This document shows positions 17,265 through 25,963 of a DNA stretch of 64,000 nucleotides, in pieces (the first letter of the stretch is position 1; every line of letters begins with the position of its first letter). Origin of the DNA: Clavibacter michiganensis (GTDB lineage Bacteria; Actinomycetota; Actinomycetes; Actinomycetales; Microbacteriaceae); the NCBI RefSeq assembly GCF_016907085.1, contig NZ_JAFBBJ010000001.1, positions 682,001 to 746,000 of the forward strand. Reading direction: 5' to 3'. The notes under the pieces are model-generated. The model saw only the letters and a list, made by a program, of their open reading frames with translations. It was not told the origin of the DNA and searched no databases. Made by a program: the position numbers and the translations under genes.

Positions 17265-18092
17265 GTGATCCCCACCCTCGCCGACGTCGTCCGAGTCGTC
17301 GAGGACGCCTGGCCGCCCGCGGGCGCGTCCGACTGGGACTCCTCGGGACTCGTGTCAGGGGATCCGCGTCGGCGGGTCCGCCGCATCCACCTGGCCGTCG
17401 ACGCCGTCCGCGCCACGGTGGACGAGGCCGTCGCCGCCGACGCCGACCTGCTGCTCGTGCACCATCCGCTGCTGCTCCGCGGCGTCACGACCATCGCCGA
17501 GACGGGCTACAAGGGCGCGCTCCTCGCCGACCTCGTGCGCGCCCACTGTGCCCTGCACGCCGCGCACACCACCGCCGACGTCGTCGAGGAGGGCACGTCG
17601 GGCCGGCTCGCGGCGCTCCTCGGCCTGGTGCCCGAGACCATCCGACCGCTCGATCCCGCCGCGGGCGGCGTGCGCGGCATCGGCCGCGTCGGGGATCTGC
17701 CCGCCCCGACCACGCTCGGCCGCCTCGCCGGCGAGCTCGCCCGGATCCTGCCGCCGACGGCCACGGGGATCCGCGTCGCGGGCCCCTACGACGCGCCCGT
17801 CACCCGCGTCGCACTCTGCGGAGGAGCGGGGGACTCGCTGCTCGCCGCGCCCGAGGTGGTCGGCGCGGACGTCTACGTCACCTCCGACCTCCGCCACCAC
17901 CCGGCCAGCGAGGCCCGCGAGTCCGCCGCCCTCCGCGGCGGCACGCCGTACCTCATCGACACCTCCCACTGGGCGAGCGAGTGGCTCTGGCTCGACCAGG
18001 CCGCTGGCACGCTGCGCGCGGCGCTCCCGGACGTGGAGGTCACCGTCAGCGACATCCGGACGGACCCCTGGGACTTCGCCGTCACGCAGTGA
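17265..18092 (+). CDS. Nif3-like dinuclear metal centre protein (YbgI/YqfO family)
   Basis: A 275-residue protein of the Nif3 family. Metal-ligand motifs are visible: LLLVHHPLLLRG near residue 65, TSDLRHHPASE near 207 and DTSHWASE near 232. Proteins of this family often act as GTP cyclohydrolase I type 2 homologues, but the reaction is unproven. The GTG at 17265 is preceded by TACGAT at 17253-17258 with 6 nt between, suggesting a leaderless mRNA. The coiled-coil DUF164 gene follows, a common pairing in Actinobacteria. Confidence 0.88.
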   Translation: MIPTLADVVRVVEDAWPPAGASDWDSSGLVSGDPRRRVRRIHLAVDAVRATVDEAVAADADLLLVHHPLLLRGVTTIAETGYKGALLADLVRAHCALHAAHTTADVVEEGTSGRLAALLGLVPETIRPLDPAAGGVRGIGRVGDLPAPTTLGRLAGELARILPPTATGIRVAGPYDAPVTRVALCGGAGDSLLAAPEVVGADVYVTSDLRHHPASEARESAALRGGTPYLIDTSHWASEWLWLDQAAGTLRAALPDVEVTVSDIRTDPWDFAVTQ

Positions 18093-18183
18093 CCGGCCGC
18101 CGCGCGGACGGTCCCGCGCATCCACGACGCACGCATCGCGCGCACGCCGCACACCGGCGGAGCCGCACCACGAGAGGGAGAGC

Positions 18184-18918
18184 ATGAAAGCCGATCCGAG
18201 CATCCAGAAGGAGCTCCTCGACCTGCAGGAGATCGACACCCGGCTCACGCACCTCACGCGCCAGCTCGCCCAGCTCCCGCAGCTGAAGGAGATCGACGCG
18301 CTGCAGCGGGAGATGGAGCTCGTCCGACGCCGCCTCGGCGAGCGGACCGGCGTCGTGGAGGACGCCCAGACCGAGCTCACGCGCATCGAGTCCGACGTGG
18401 CGGTCGTGCAGGCGCGCATGGACCGCGACCGCACCCGCATCGAGGCCGGCGGCAGCTCGAAGGACGTCCAGGCGCTCGAGCGCGAGCTCGAGTCGCTGCT
18501 GCGTCGCCGCGACACCCTCGAGGAGGTCGAGCTCGAGGTGATGCAGAAGCTCGAGGAGGCGCAGGCGGCGCAGGCCGAGGTGGTCGTCGAGCGCGACGCC
18601 CTCGCGGAGCGGCTCGCCGCGGTCGAGGCCGAGCGCGACGCCGCGGCGGTCGAGCTGCGGGTCCAGGCGGAGCAGGCGAAGAAGGACCGGGACGCGCTCG
18701 CGCCGCGGTTCCCCGAGGACCTCCTCGCCCTCTACGAGAAGCAGCGCGCCAGGTACGGCGTGGGCGCCGCGATGCTGCACCGCGGCATCTCCCTCGGCAG
18801 CAACATCGCCCTGCACCAGAGCGACCTCGACGCGCTCCGCAAGCGCGCTCCGGACGACGTGGTCATCGATCCCGAGAGCAACGCCATCCTCGTGCGGACG
18901 GACGAGTCCGGGCTCTAG
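18184..18918 (+). CDS. coiled-coil DUF164 family protein lacking its zinc ribbon cysteines
   Basis: A 244-residue protein; residues about 5-180 are a long heptad-rich coiled coil. The C-terminal region aligns by eye with the zinc ribbon of this family, but the expected CxxC pairs are replaced: GISLGSNI at about residues 202-209 and DPESN at about 230-234 contain no Cys, and the protein has no Cys there at all. The terminal ILVRTDESGL is conserved. It follows Nif3, as in related genomes. Role unknown; a nucleic-acid or ribosome link has been suggested for zinc-bearing relatives. GAGGGAGAG precedes the ATG. Confidence 0.88.
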   Translation: MKADPSIQKELLDLQEIDTRLTHLTRQLAQLPQLKEIDALQREMELVRRRLGERTGVVEDAQTELTRIESDVAVVQARMDRDRTRIEAGGSSKDVQALERELESLLRRRDTLEEVELEVMQKLEEAQAAQAEVVVERDALAERLAAVEAERDAAAVELRVQAEQAKKDRDALAPRFPEDLLALYEKQRARYGVGAAMLHRGISLGSNIALHQSDLDALRKRAPDDVVIDPESNAILVRTDESGL

Positions 18919-18955
18919 GGGAGGCCTGCCCACCGGCTGCCCTAGACTCGACCCC

Positions 18956-19343
18956 GCGGATGGGTCGGCAAGACGGTCGCGCCGCGGAGGATCCCGAGAG
19001 GGGGAGACCGCGTCGAGGAACGTCCGGGCTCCGCAGAGCAGGGCGGTGGGTAACACCCACCCGGGGCGACCCGCGAGACAGTGCAACAGAGAGCAGACCG
19101 CCCGTCGCGGAAGCGGCGGGTGAGGGTGAAACGGCGGTGTAAGAGACCACCAGCGGCCCGAGTGATCGGGTCGGCTATGCAAACCTCGCCCGGAGCAAGG
19201 TCGAACAGGGGACGCACAGGCTGCTCGTCCAGTCCCCGGGTAGACCGCTGGAGGGCTGCGGTGACGCAGCTCCGAGATAGATGGCCGTCCATGGTGCCGC
19301 GAGGCACCGGGACAGAACCCGGCGTATCAGCCGGCCCATCCGC
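18956..19343 (+). ncRNA. rnpB: RNase P RNA, bacterial type A
   Basis: The catalytic RNA of RNase P, about 388 nt. The P1 helix pairs GCGGATGGGTCGGC at the 5' end with GCCGGCCCATCCGC at the 3' end (one wobble). Universally conserved cores are visible: GAGGAACGTCCGGGCTCC near 19014, ACAGAGAGCAGACCG near 19085, AGGGTGAAACGG near 19122, and AGATAGATGGCC near 19273. TAGACT at 18943-18948 is a likely -10. A 20-bp perfect hairpin follows. Confidence 0.96.
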
Positions 19344-19355
19344 ACCCCGCGCATC

Positions 19356-19400
19356 ACGACGAAACGGCCGGATCCCTCGGGGATCCGGCCGTTTCGTCGT
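19356..19400. terminator. strong bidirectional hairpin terminator
   Basis: Perfect 20-bp arms (19356-19375 and 19381-19400) with a 5-nt loop, between rnpB and the convergent ppgK gene. The longest perfect stem in the window. Confidence 0.92.
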
Positions 19401-19415
19401 GCGGTGCTGCGGCGC

Positions 19416-20237
19416 TCAGTCCTCGGGCTTCGTCTTGTCGACGAGGTCGGACGCGGGCGCGTGCGTCACGGCGCCCGCCGCGTGCGCGGCCAGGGCCGCG
19501 GCGCCCATGATGCCCGCGTTGTTCCGCAGCTCGGCGGGCACGATCGGGGTGCGCAGGCGCAGCAGCGGCAGGAAGTGCTTGTGGTTCTTGGACACGCCGC
19601 CGCCGACGATGAACAGCTCGGGCCACATCAGCTTCTCGAGCTGGCCGTAGTACACCTGCAGCCGCGCGGCCCAGCGCTTCCAGTTCAGGTGCGCGCGCTC
19701 CTTGGCCGCGTACGAGGCGCGGCGCTCGAAGTCGCGGCGACCCGCGACGTCCATGTGGCCGAGCTCGGCGTTCGGGATGAGGACGCCGTCGTGGATGAGG
19801 GCCGTTCCGATCCCCGTGCCGAGCGTGGTCATGATGACGAGGCCGCGCACGTCCTTGGCCGCGCCGTAGCGGGCCTCCGCGTAGCCGGCCGCGTCGGCGT
19901 CGTTGACGAAGGTGATCTCGAGGCCCAGGCGCTCCTCGAACAGCTTCTCGGCCTCGAGGCCGATCCAGCTGGGGGAGACGTTGGCGGCCGACATGGTGGT
20001 GCCGTGGACGATCGCGGCCGGGAAGCACACGCCGAGGGGCGTCCCGGCGGGGACCTCGCCGAGCGCGTCGATGATCTGCTTCACGGTCGCGACGATGTCG
20101 TCCGGCTCGCCACCCTGGGGCGTCGGCAGCTTGACGCGCTCGCTGCGCAGCTCGCCGGTCGCGACGTCCACGATGGCGCCCTTGATGCCGGTCCCGCCGA
20201 TGTCGATGCCGATTGCGGTCGTCGCGTCGTCGCTCAT
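19416..20237 (-). CDS. ppgK: polyphosphate glucokinase
   Basis: A 273-residue ROK-fold kinase that phosphorylates glucose with polyphosphate (and usually ATP). The phosphate-binding motif IDIGGTGIKG is at residues 11-20, the catalytic NDADAAGYAEARYG begins at 111, and LGTGIGTALI at 138-147 binds the adenosine or polyphosphate side. Actinobacterial PpgK proteins have this length and lack the ROK zinc motif, as here. The ATG at 20235-20237 is 7 nt after TAGGGT on the minus strand, so probably leaderless. Confidence 0.9.
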   Translation of the reverse strand: MSDDATTAIGIDIGGTGIKGAIVDVATGELRSERVKLPTPQGGEPDDIVATVKQIIDALGEVPAGTPLGVCFPAAIVHGTTMSAANVSPSWIGLEAEKLFEERLGLEITFVNDADAAGYAEARYGAAKDVRGLVIMTTLGTGIGTALIHDGVLIPNAELGHMDVAGRRDFERRASYAAKERAHLNWKRWAARLQVYYGQLEKLMWPELFIVGGGVSKNHKHFLPLLRLRTPIVPAELRNNAGIMGAAALAAHAAGAVTHAPASDLVDKTKPED

Positions 20238-20311
20238 GGGACCGACCCTACCGGCTCGTCCGGCCTCGTCCGGCCGGCGCACGCGGTGCGGACGGGCCTA
20301 GCATCGGCAGC

Positions 20312-20494
20312 ATGAGCGACAACGACGAGCAGTACTGGTACGACGACCGCACGGGCGAGGTGGAGAAGGGGATGCTGTCCCCGGCTGCCCATCGGATCGG
20401 CCCGTTCGCCACGGCGGAGGAGGCCGCGAAGGCGCCGCAGCGGTTGCGCGAGCGCGCGGAGCAGTGGGCCGCGGAGGACCGCGACGACGACTGA
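20312..20494 (+). CDS. small conserved SPOR-like protein
   Basis: A 60-residue protein with the pattern YWYDDRTGEVEKG, then IGPFATAEEAAKAPQRLRER. Short proteins of this type are widespread in Actinobacteria and are often labelled SPOR-like or, misleadingly, methionine aminopeptidase because of gene neighbourhood. Function unknown. TAGCAT at 20299-20304 lies 7 nt before the ATG, again a leaderless arrangement. Confidence 0.75.
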   Translation: MSDNDEQYWYDDRTGEVEKGMLSPAAHRIGPFATAEEAAKAPQRLRERAEQWAAEDRDDD

Positions 20495-20503
20495 TCCCGC
20501 GGG

Positions 20504-21373
20504 TCAGTCGGAGTAGCTCTCCGCCTCGGCCGGGAACGTGCCGCCGACGACGTCGTCGCGGTAGCGCGTCGCCGCGTCGAGGAGCAGCTGGCGCATGTCC
20601 GCGTAGCGGCGCACGAAGCGCGGCACGCGACCGCTCGTGAGACCCGCGAAGTCGGTCCAGACGAGGATCTGCCCGTCCGTCCCGTTCCCGGCGCCGATGC
20701 CGATCGTGGGGATGCGCAGCTCCTCGCTCACGCGGCGCGCGACCTCCTGGGGCACCATCTCGAGCACCACGGCGAACGCGCCCGCGTCCTGGACGGCGCG
20801 CGCGTCGGCGAGCAGCGCCTCGGCCGCATCCCCGCGGCCCTGGATGATGTGCCCGCCGAGGCCGTGCTCGCTCTGCGGCGTGAAGCCGATGTGCCCCATC
20901 ACCGGGATGCCCGAGGCGACCACGCGACGGATCTGCTCGGCGCTGCGCACGCCGCCCTCCAGCTTCACGGCGTGGGCGCGCGCCTCCTTCATGAAGCGCA
21001 CGGAGGTGGCGAGCGCCTGGTCCGGTCCCGACTCGTAGGAGCCGAAGGGCAGGTCGGCCACGACGAGGGCCCGATGGGCGGAGCCCGCGACGGCGCGGGC
21101 CAGCGGGATCAGTTCGTCGACCGTGACGGGCACGGTCGTGTCGTAGCCGAGCACCGTGTTCCCGGCGGAGTCGCCGACGAGCAGGAAGTCGATGCCGGCC
21201 TCGTCGAAGATGCCCGCCGTGAGCATGTCGTAGCTGGTGAGCCCCGTGATCTTGAGGCCCTGCTCCTTGGCCCGCGCGAAGTGGCGGATCCGCACCCGCT
21301 TCGGCGGCCCGGCGGGCTCGGTCGGGAGGCGGGCGGGATCGGGCGGGGAGACGGCAGCGTCGGGGCTCTGCAT
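20504..21373 (-). CDS. panB: 3-methyl-2-oxobutanoate hydroxymethyltransferase
   Basis: A 289-residue enzyme that makes ketopantoate from ketoisovalerate and methylene-tetrahydrofolate, the first step of pantothenate synthesis. Asp68 in [16 protein letters not shown] is a metal ligand, and KLEGG and GHIGFTPQ are family signatures. About 30 extra N-terminal residues precede the usual start. The ATG at 21371-21373 lies 7 nt after TAGACT on the minus strand, so the long N-terminus is read from a leaderless message. It is divergent from glnA2. Confidence 0.93.
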   Translation of the reverse strand: MQSPDAAVSPPDPARLPTEPAGPPKRVRIRHFARAKEQGLKITGLTSYDMLTAGIFDEAGIDFLLVGDSAGNTVLGYDTTVPVTVDELIPLARAVAGSAHRALVVADLPFGSYESGPDQALATSVRFMKEARAHAVKLEGGVRSAEQIRRVVASGIPVMGHIGFTPQSEHGLGGHIIQGRGDAAEALLADARAVQDAGAFAVVLEMVPQEVARRVSEELRIPTIGIGAGNGTDGQILVWTDFAGLTSGRVPRFVRRYADMRQLLLDAATRYRDDVVGGTFPAEAESYSD

Positions 21374-21458
21374 GCCTCGGAGTCTACGGCGGGCCCCGCG
21401 CGCTCTCGGCCCGACCCCTGGTCAGCCGGTAGGTTGGACACCGACGAGAGGGTGGTGG

Positions 21459-22796
21459 ATGGACAAGCAGCGTGACTTCGTCCTGCGGACGATCGAGGAG
21501 CGCGGGATCAAGTTCGTGCGCCTGTGGTTCACCGACGTGACCGGCACGTTGAAGTCGGTGGCGATCGCCCCGGCGGAGGTCGAGGGCGCGTTCGCGGAGG
21601 GCCTCGGATTCGACGGCTCGGCCATCGAGGGCCTCACCCGGTCGTACGAGGCCGACATGCTGGCCCACCCGGATCCGACGACGTTCCAGATCCTCCCGTG
21701 GCGCGGCGAGATCGACCCCACCGCGCGCATGTTCTGCGACATCTCGACGCCCGACGGGCAGCCGGCGATCGCGGATCCCCGCAACGTCCTGAAGCGCACG
21801 CTGGAGAAGGCGGCCGACCGCGGCTTCACCTTCTACACGCACCCGGAGATCGAGTTCTACCTCCTCAAGTCGAGCGAGTTCGGCGTCGACGGCCCGGAGC
21901 CGGTGGACGCGGCCGGGTACTTCGACAACGTCCCCGGCGGCACGGCGCACGACTTCCGCCGCCGCTCGGTGCGCATGCTCGAGGACCTCGGCATCTCCGT
22001 CGAGTTCAGCCACCACGAGGCGGGCCCCGGCCAGAACGAGATCGACCTCCGCTACGCGGACGCGCTCACCACGGCCGACAACATCATGACGTTCCGCACG
22101 GTCATCAAGGAGGTGGCCATCGAGCAGGGCGTCTACGCGACGTTCATGCCGAAGCCGCTCGCGGCGCACCCCGGCAGCGGGATGCACACGCACATGTCGC
22201 TCTTCGAGGGCGACGTCAACGCGTTCTACGCGTCCGGCGCCGAGTACCAGCTCTCCACGATCGGCCGCCAGTTCATCGCCGGACTGCTCAAGCACGCACC
22301 CGAGATCACGGCGGTGACGAACCAGTTCGTGAACTCCTACAAGCGGCTCTGGGGCGGCGGCGAGGCGCCGAGCTTCGTCACGTGGGGGCACAACAACAGG
22401 TCCGCGCTCGTGCGGGTGCCGCTGTACAAGCCCAACAAGGGCAACAGCTCCCGCGTCGAGTACCGCGCCATCGACTCGGCAGCGAACCCGTACCTCTCCT
22501 TCTCCCTCATGCTGGCCGCGGGCCTCAAGGGCATCGAGGAGGGCTACGAGCTCCCGGCCGAGGCCGAGGACAACGTCTGGACGCTGAGCGACGCCGAGCG
22601 TCGCGCCCTCGGGTACGCGCCGCTGCCGTCGAGCCTCGACCACGCCGTGCAGATCATGGAGCGCTCCGAGCTCGTCGCCGAGACGCTGGGGGAGCAGGTG
22701 TTCAACTATGTCCTGCTCAACAAGCGGCAGGAGTGGCGCGACTACCGCGCCCAGGTGACGCCGTACGAGCTGCGCTCCAACCTCGAGATGCTCTGA
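21459..22796 (+). CDS. glnA2: glutamine synthetase, GlnA2 type
   Basis: A 445-residue type I glutamine synthetase family enzyme. Active-site patterns include HPEIEFYLL, HHEAGPGQNEIDLRYADAL and GSGMHTHMSL. The C-terminal region reads AEDNVWTLSDAERRALGYAPLP, so the adenylylation tyrosine motif NLY/DLYxLPPEE of the regulated form is absent. In mycobacteria glnA2 also lies directly before glnE and has this length. The ATG at 21459 follows GAGAGGG. It probably forms an operon with glnE, 58 nt downstream. Some GlnA2/3-type enzymes prefer polyamines or other amines, so ammonia ligation is not certain. Confidence 0.9.
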   Translation: MDKQRDFVLRTIEERGIKFVRLWFTDVTGTLKSVAIAPAEVEGAFAEGLGFDGSAIEGLTRSYEADMLAHPDPTTFQILPWRGEIDPTARMFCDISTPDGQPAIADPRNVLKRTLEKAADRGFTFYTHPEIEFYLLKSSEFGVDGPEPVDAAGYFDNVPGGTAHDFRRRSVRMLEDLGISVEFSHHEAGPGQNEIDLRYADALTTADNIMTFRTVIKEVAIEQGVYATFMPKPLAAHPGSGMHTHMSLFEGDVNAFYASGAEYQLSTIGRQFIAGLLKHAPEITAVTNQFVNSYKRLWGGGEAPSFVTWGHNNRSALVRVPLYKPNKGNSSRVEYRAIDSAANPYLSFSLMLAAGLKGIEEGYELPAEAEDNVWTLSDAERRALGYAPLPSSLDHAVQIMERSELVAETLGEQVFNYVLLNKRQEWRDYRAQVTPYELRSNLEML

Positions 22797-22854
22797 GCCG
22801 GATCCCCGACACGAGCACCACGACCGACATCCGACGACGAGGCCGGAGCGAGCC

Positions 22855-25800
22855 ATGAGACGTGGGCAGACGCTGCTCGGCCCCTTGGCGCGCGCCGGCT
22901 TCGCGCGGCTGAGCGAGGTCGGCGAGGCCCTCGAGGAGGCCGCTGCGCTGTCCGGGTGGGCGGAGGCCGACCTCGTGGAGGCCCTGCACTCGAGCGCGGA
23001 CCCGGACGGCGCCCTCGACGCCCTCGTGCGGCTGCTCCGGGAGGATCCCGAGCGCACGCGCGCCGTGCTCGCCGACCCCGACGCCCGCCATCGGCTGGCG
23101 CGCGTGCTCGGATCGTCACGTGGCCTCGCCGAGTTCCTCGCGCGCCACACCGTCGAGCTCGACGCCTTCGCCCGTCCGCTGGATGGCGTACCGGCCCCGG
23201 CTGATGTGCGGGCACGACTGCTCGATGCAGTGGGCGCGGTCGACGGCGTGGCGGGGATCACCGGCCCGGCCGCCCGGACGGCCCTGCGCGTCCGTTACCG
23301 GGCCCTCGTCGCGCGCGTCGCGGCGTGGGACCTCGTGCACCCCGATCCGCTCGCGGCGGTGCGCCCGGTCACCGCAGCCCTGGCGGACCTCGCGGGCGCG
23401 GCCCTCGAGGCGTCGCTCGCCGTCGCGCGCGCGGAGCTGTCCGTCCCCGGGACGTTCGGTCGCGCGCGACCCGAGGAGATCGCCGCGACGCGCCTCGCCG
23501 TCATCGGCATGGGCAAGGCCGGCGCCCGCGAGCTCAACTACGTCAGCGACGTCGACGTGATCTTCGTCGCCGAGGCCGCGACGGACGCGGACGGCGAACC
23601 GGTCATCGAGCCGTCCCGCGCGGTCGAGCTCGCGACGCGCCTCGCCGTGCTGACCATGCGCGGCATCGACGAACACGAGATCGAGCCGGCCCTCTGGGAG
23701 GTCGACGCCAACCTCCGGCCCGAGGGGAAGGCCGGCGCGCTCGTCCGCACGCTCGACTCGCATCTGGCCTACTACGAGCGATGGGCGAAGGACTGGGAGT
23801 TCCAGGCGCTGCTCAAGGCCCGCCCGCTGGCCGGCGACGCCGAGCTGGGGGAGCGGTACGCCGGCGCGGTGGCGCCGCTGGTGTGGTCGAGCGCCTCCCG
23901 CGAGGGCTTCGTCGGGCAGGTCCAGCGCATGCGCACGCGCGTCACGGACAACATCCCCGCCGACCAGCTGCACCAGCAGATCAAGCTCGGGCCGGGCGGG
24001 ATCCGCGACATCGAGTTCACCGTGCAGCTCCTGCAGCTCGTGCACGGGCAGGGCGACGAGACCGTCCGGGACCGCAGCACGCTGGCCGCGCTCGTGGCCC
24101 TCGCGGACGCGGGCTACATCGGCCGCACGGAGGCCGGCGAGTTCGCCAAGGACTACCGCTACCTCCGGCTCCTGGAGCACCGGCTGCAGCTGGACCAGCT
24201 GCGGCGCACGCACCTCATGCCCACCGACGAGGAGCGCCTGCGCATCCTCGCCCGCAGCACCGGCCTCGACGGGCGCGCGGAAGAGCTCACGGCGCGCTGG
24301 AGCGCCACGAAGACCGCCGTGCGCACGCTGCACGAGCGGCTGTTCTACCGGCCGCTCCTCGCCGCGGTGGCGTCGCTCCCCGAGGAGTCGCTCGCGCTCA
24401 CCAGCGACCAGGCGGCAGCGCGCCTCTCCGCCATCGGCTTCGTCGACGCGCGCGGCGCGCTCGCGCACATCCGCGCGCTCACGCAGGGGGTGTCGCGCAG
24501 CTCCGCCATCCAGCGCCACCTGCTCCCGGTGCTCCTGCAGTGGTTCGCCGACGGCCCGGATCCCGACCACGGCCTCCTCGCGTTCCGTCGGCTCAGCGAG
24601 GCGCTGGGGGAGTCGAACTGGTTCCTCCGGATGCTCCGGGACTCGGCGGGTGCCGCGCAGCGCCTCGCGCAGGTGCTCTCGGGATCCCGCTTCGTGTCGG
24701 AGCTGCTGGACCGCGTCCCCGAGACCGCCGCATGGCTCGCGCGCGACGAGGACCTGCGCCCCCGCACCTGGGCTGCCCTCGAGGAGGAGGCCGTCGCCAC
24801 CGTGAACCGGCATCCCACGGCCGATGCCGCCGCAGCCGCGTTGCGCACGCTCCGCCGCCGCGAGGTCCTGCGCCTCGCCATCGGCGCAATCGTGGGGGTC
24901 ACGCACGTCGAGACGCTCGGACCGTCGCTGGCCGACATCACCACGGCGACCCTCCGCGGCGTGATGCGCGCCATCCGCCGCGAGGACGGCCCCTGGCCCG
25001 AGTTCGCCGTGGTCGCGATGGGCCGCTACGGGGGCGCGGAGCTCGGCTTCGGATCCGACGCCGACGTCATGTACGTGTTCCGCCCGATCGCCGGCATGGA
25101 TCCCGAGCTCGCCCAACGCCGCGCCCAGCTCATCGTCTCCGAGCTGACGCGCCTCACGGAGGACTCGCGCCTGCCGCTCGACCTCGACACCGGCCTCCGG
25201 CCGGAGGGACGAAACGGGCCCGTGGTGCGCTCGTTCGCGTCCTACCGCGCCTACTACGAGCGCTGGTCCCTGACGTGGGAGGCGCAGGCGCTGCTCCGCG
25301 CACGCGGGGTCGTCGGTGACAGCGGCCTCATCGCCGACTTCACGGCACTCGCCGACCGCATCCGCTACCCCGAGTCCATCGGCGACGCGGACGTACGCGA
25401 GATCAAGCGCATCAAGGCGCGCGTGGAGAACGAGCGGCTCCCGCAGGGTGCGGATCCCACACGGCACCTGAAGCTCGGCCGCGGATCACTCAGCGACGTG
25501 GAGTGGCTGGTGCAGCTGACCCAGCTGCAGCACGCGCACCCGCATCCCGCCCTGCGGACGCCGACCACGCTCGGAGCGCTCGACGCCGCCGTGGCGTCGC
25601 ACCTCGTGGCCGAGGACGACGCGGCGCGTCTGCGGGACGCCTGGCTCCTCGCGTCCCGGGTGCGCTCCGCGATGACGCTCTGGACCAACCGCACGGCCGA
25701 CGTCCTGCCCGCCGAGCGCGCCGCGCTCGACGCCATCGCGCGGCTGCTCGAGTACCCGCCCGGGTCCGCGTCCGTGCTCGAGGAGGAGTACCTCGGCGTC

Positions 25801-25875
25801 ACCCGCCGCTCCCGTGCCGTCTTCGAGCGCCTGTTCTACGGGGTCGACGACCAGCCGGATCCGCGCGGCGCCTGA
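22855..25875 (+). CDS. glnE: bifunctional glutamine synthetase adenylyltransferase/deadenylase
   Basis: A 1006-residue enzyme that attaches AMP to, and removes it from, glutamine synthetase. It has two nucleotidyltransferase domains: the first motif GMGKAGARELNYVSDVDVI starts near residue 218 and the second GRYGGAELGFGSDADVMYV near residue 723, each with the metal-binding Asp pair. Length matches actinobacterial GlnE (about 990-1010). GGAGCGAG precedes the ATG. Its likely substrate is the GlnA1 encoded convergently downstream, which carries the target tyrosine; the adjacent GlnA2 does not. Confidence 0.95.
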   Translation: MRRGQTLLGPLARAGFARLSEVGEALEEAAALSGWAEADLVEALHSSADPDGALDALVRLLREDPERTRAVLADPDARHRLARVLGSSRGLAEFLARHTVELDAFARPLDGVPAPADVRARLLDAVGAVDGVAGITGPAARTALRVRYRALVARVAAWDLVHPDPLAAVRPVTAALADLAGAALEASLAVARAELSVPGTFGRARPEEIAATRLAVIGMGKAGARELNYVSDVDVIFVAEAATDADGEPVIEPSRAVELATRLAVLTMRGIDEHEIEPALWEVDANLRPEGKAGALVRTLDSHLAYYERWAKDWEFQALLKARPLAGDAELGERYAGAVAPLVWSSASREGFVGQVQRMRTRVTDNIPADQLHQQIKLGPGGIRDIEFTVQLLQLVHGQGDETVRDRSTLAALVALADAGYIGRTEAGEFAKDYRYLRLLEHRLQLDQLRRTHLMPTDEERLRILARSTGLDGRAEELTARWSATKTAVRTLHERLFYRPLLAAVASLPEESLALTSDQAAARLSAIGFVDARGALAHIRALTQGVSRSSAIQRHLLPVLLQWFADGPDPDHGLLAFRRLSEALGESNWFLRMLRDSAGAAQRLAQVLSGSRFVSELLDRVPETAAWLARDEDLRPRTWAALEEEAVATVNRHPTADAAAAALRTLRRREVLRLAIGAIVGVTHVETLGPSLADITTATLRGVMRAIRREDGPWPEFAVVAMGRYGGAELGFGSDADVMYVFRPIAGMDPELAQRRAQLIVSELTRLTEDSRLPLDLDTGLRPEGRNGPVVRSFASYRAYYERWSLTWEAQALLRARGVVGDSGLIADFTALADRIRYPESIGDADVREIKRIKARVENERLPQGADPTRHLKLGRGSLSDVEWLVQLTQLQHAHPHPALRTPTTLGALDAAVASHLVAEDDAARLRDAWLLASRVRSAMTLWTNRTADVLPAERAALDAIARLLEYPPGSASVLEEEYLGVTRRSRAVFERLFYGVDDQPDPRGA

Positions 25876-25903
25876 CGCCCTCGGATCCTCGGCACCGGCG
25901 ACG

Positions 25904-25935
25904 ACGGGCCGCCCTCCTGGTGGAGGACGGCCCGT
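25904..25935. terminator. bidirectional hairpin terminator
   Basis: Arms of 14 nt with one mismatch (ACGGGCC ... GGCCCGT outer, CCTCC/GGAGG inner) around TGGT, between convergent glnE and glnA1. Confidence 0.8.
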
Positions 25936-25963
25936 GCATCACGCCGCGGGGGCGTGGTGGCGA

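Noticed and set aside
18938..19357. Several short open frames between 18.9 and 19.4 kb
   Set aside because: The stretch is RNase P RNA with its conserved cores and P1 pairing; these frames are incidental.
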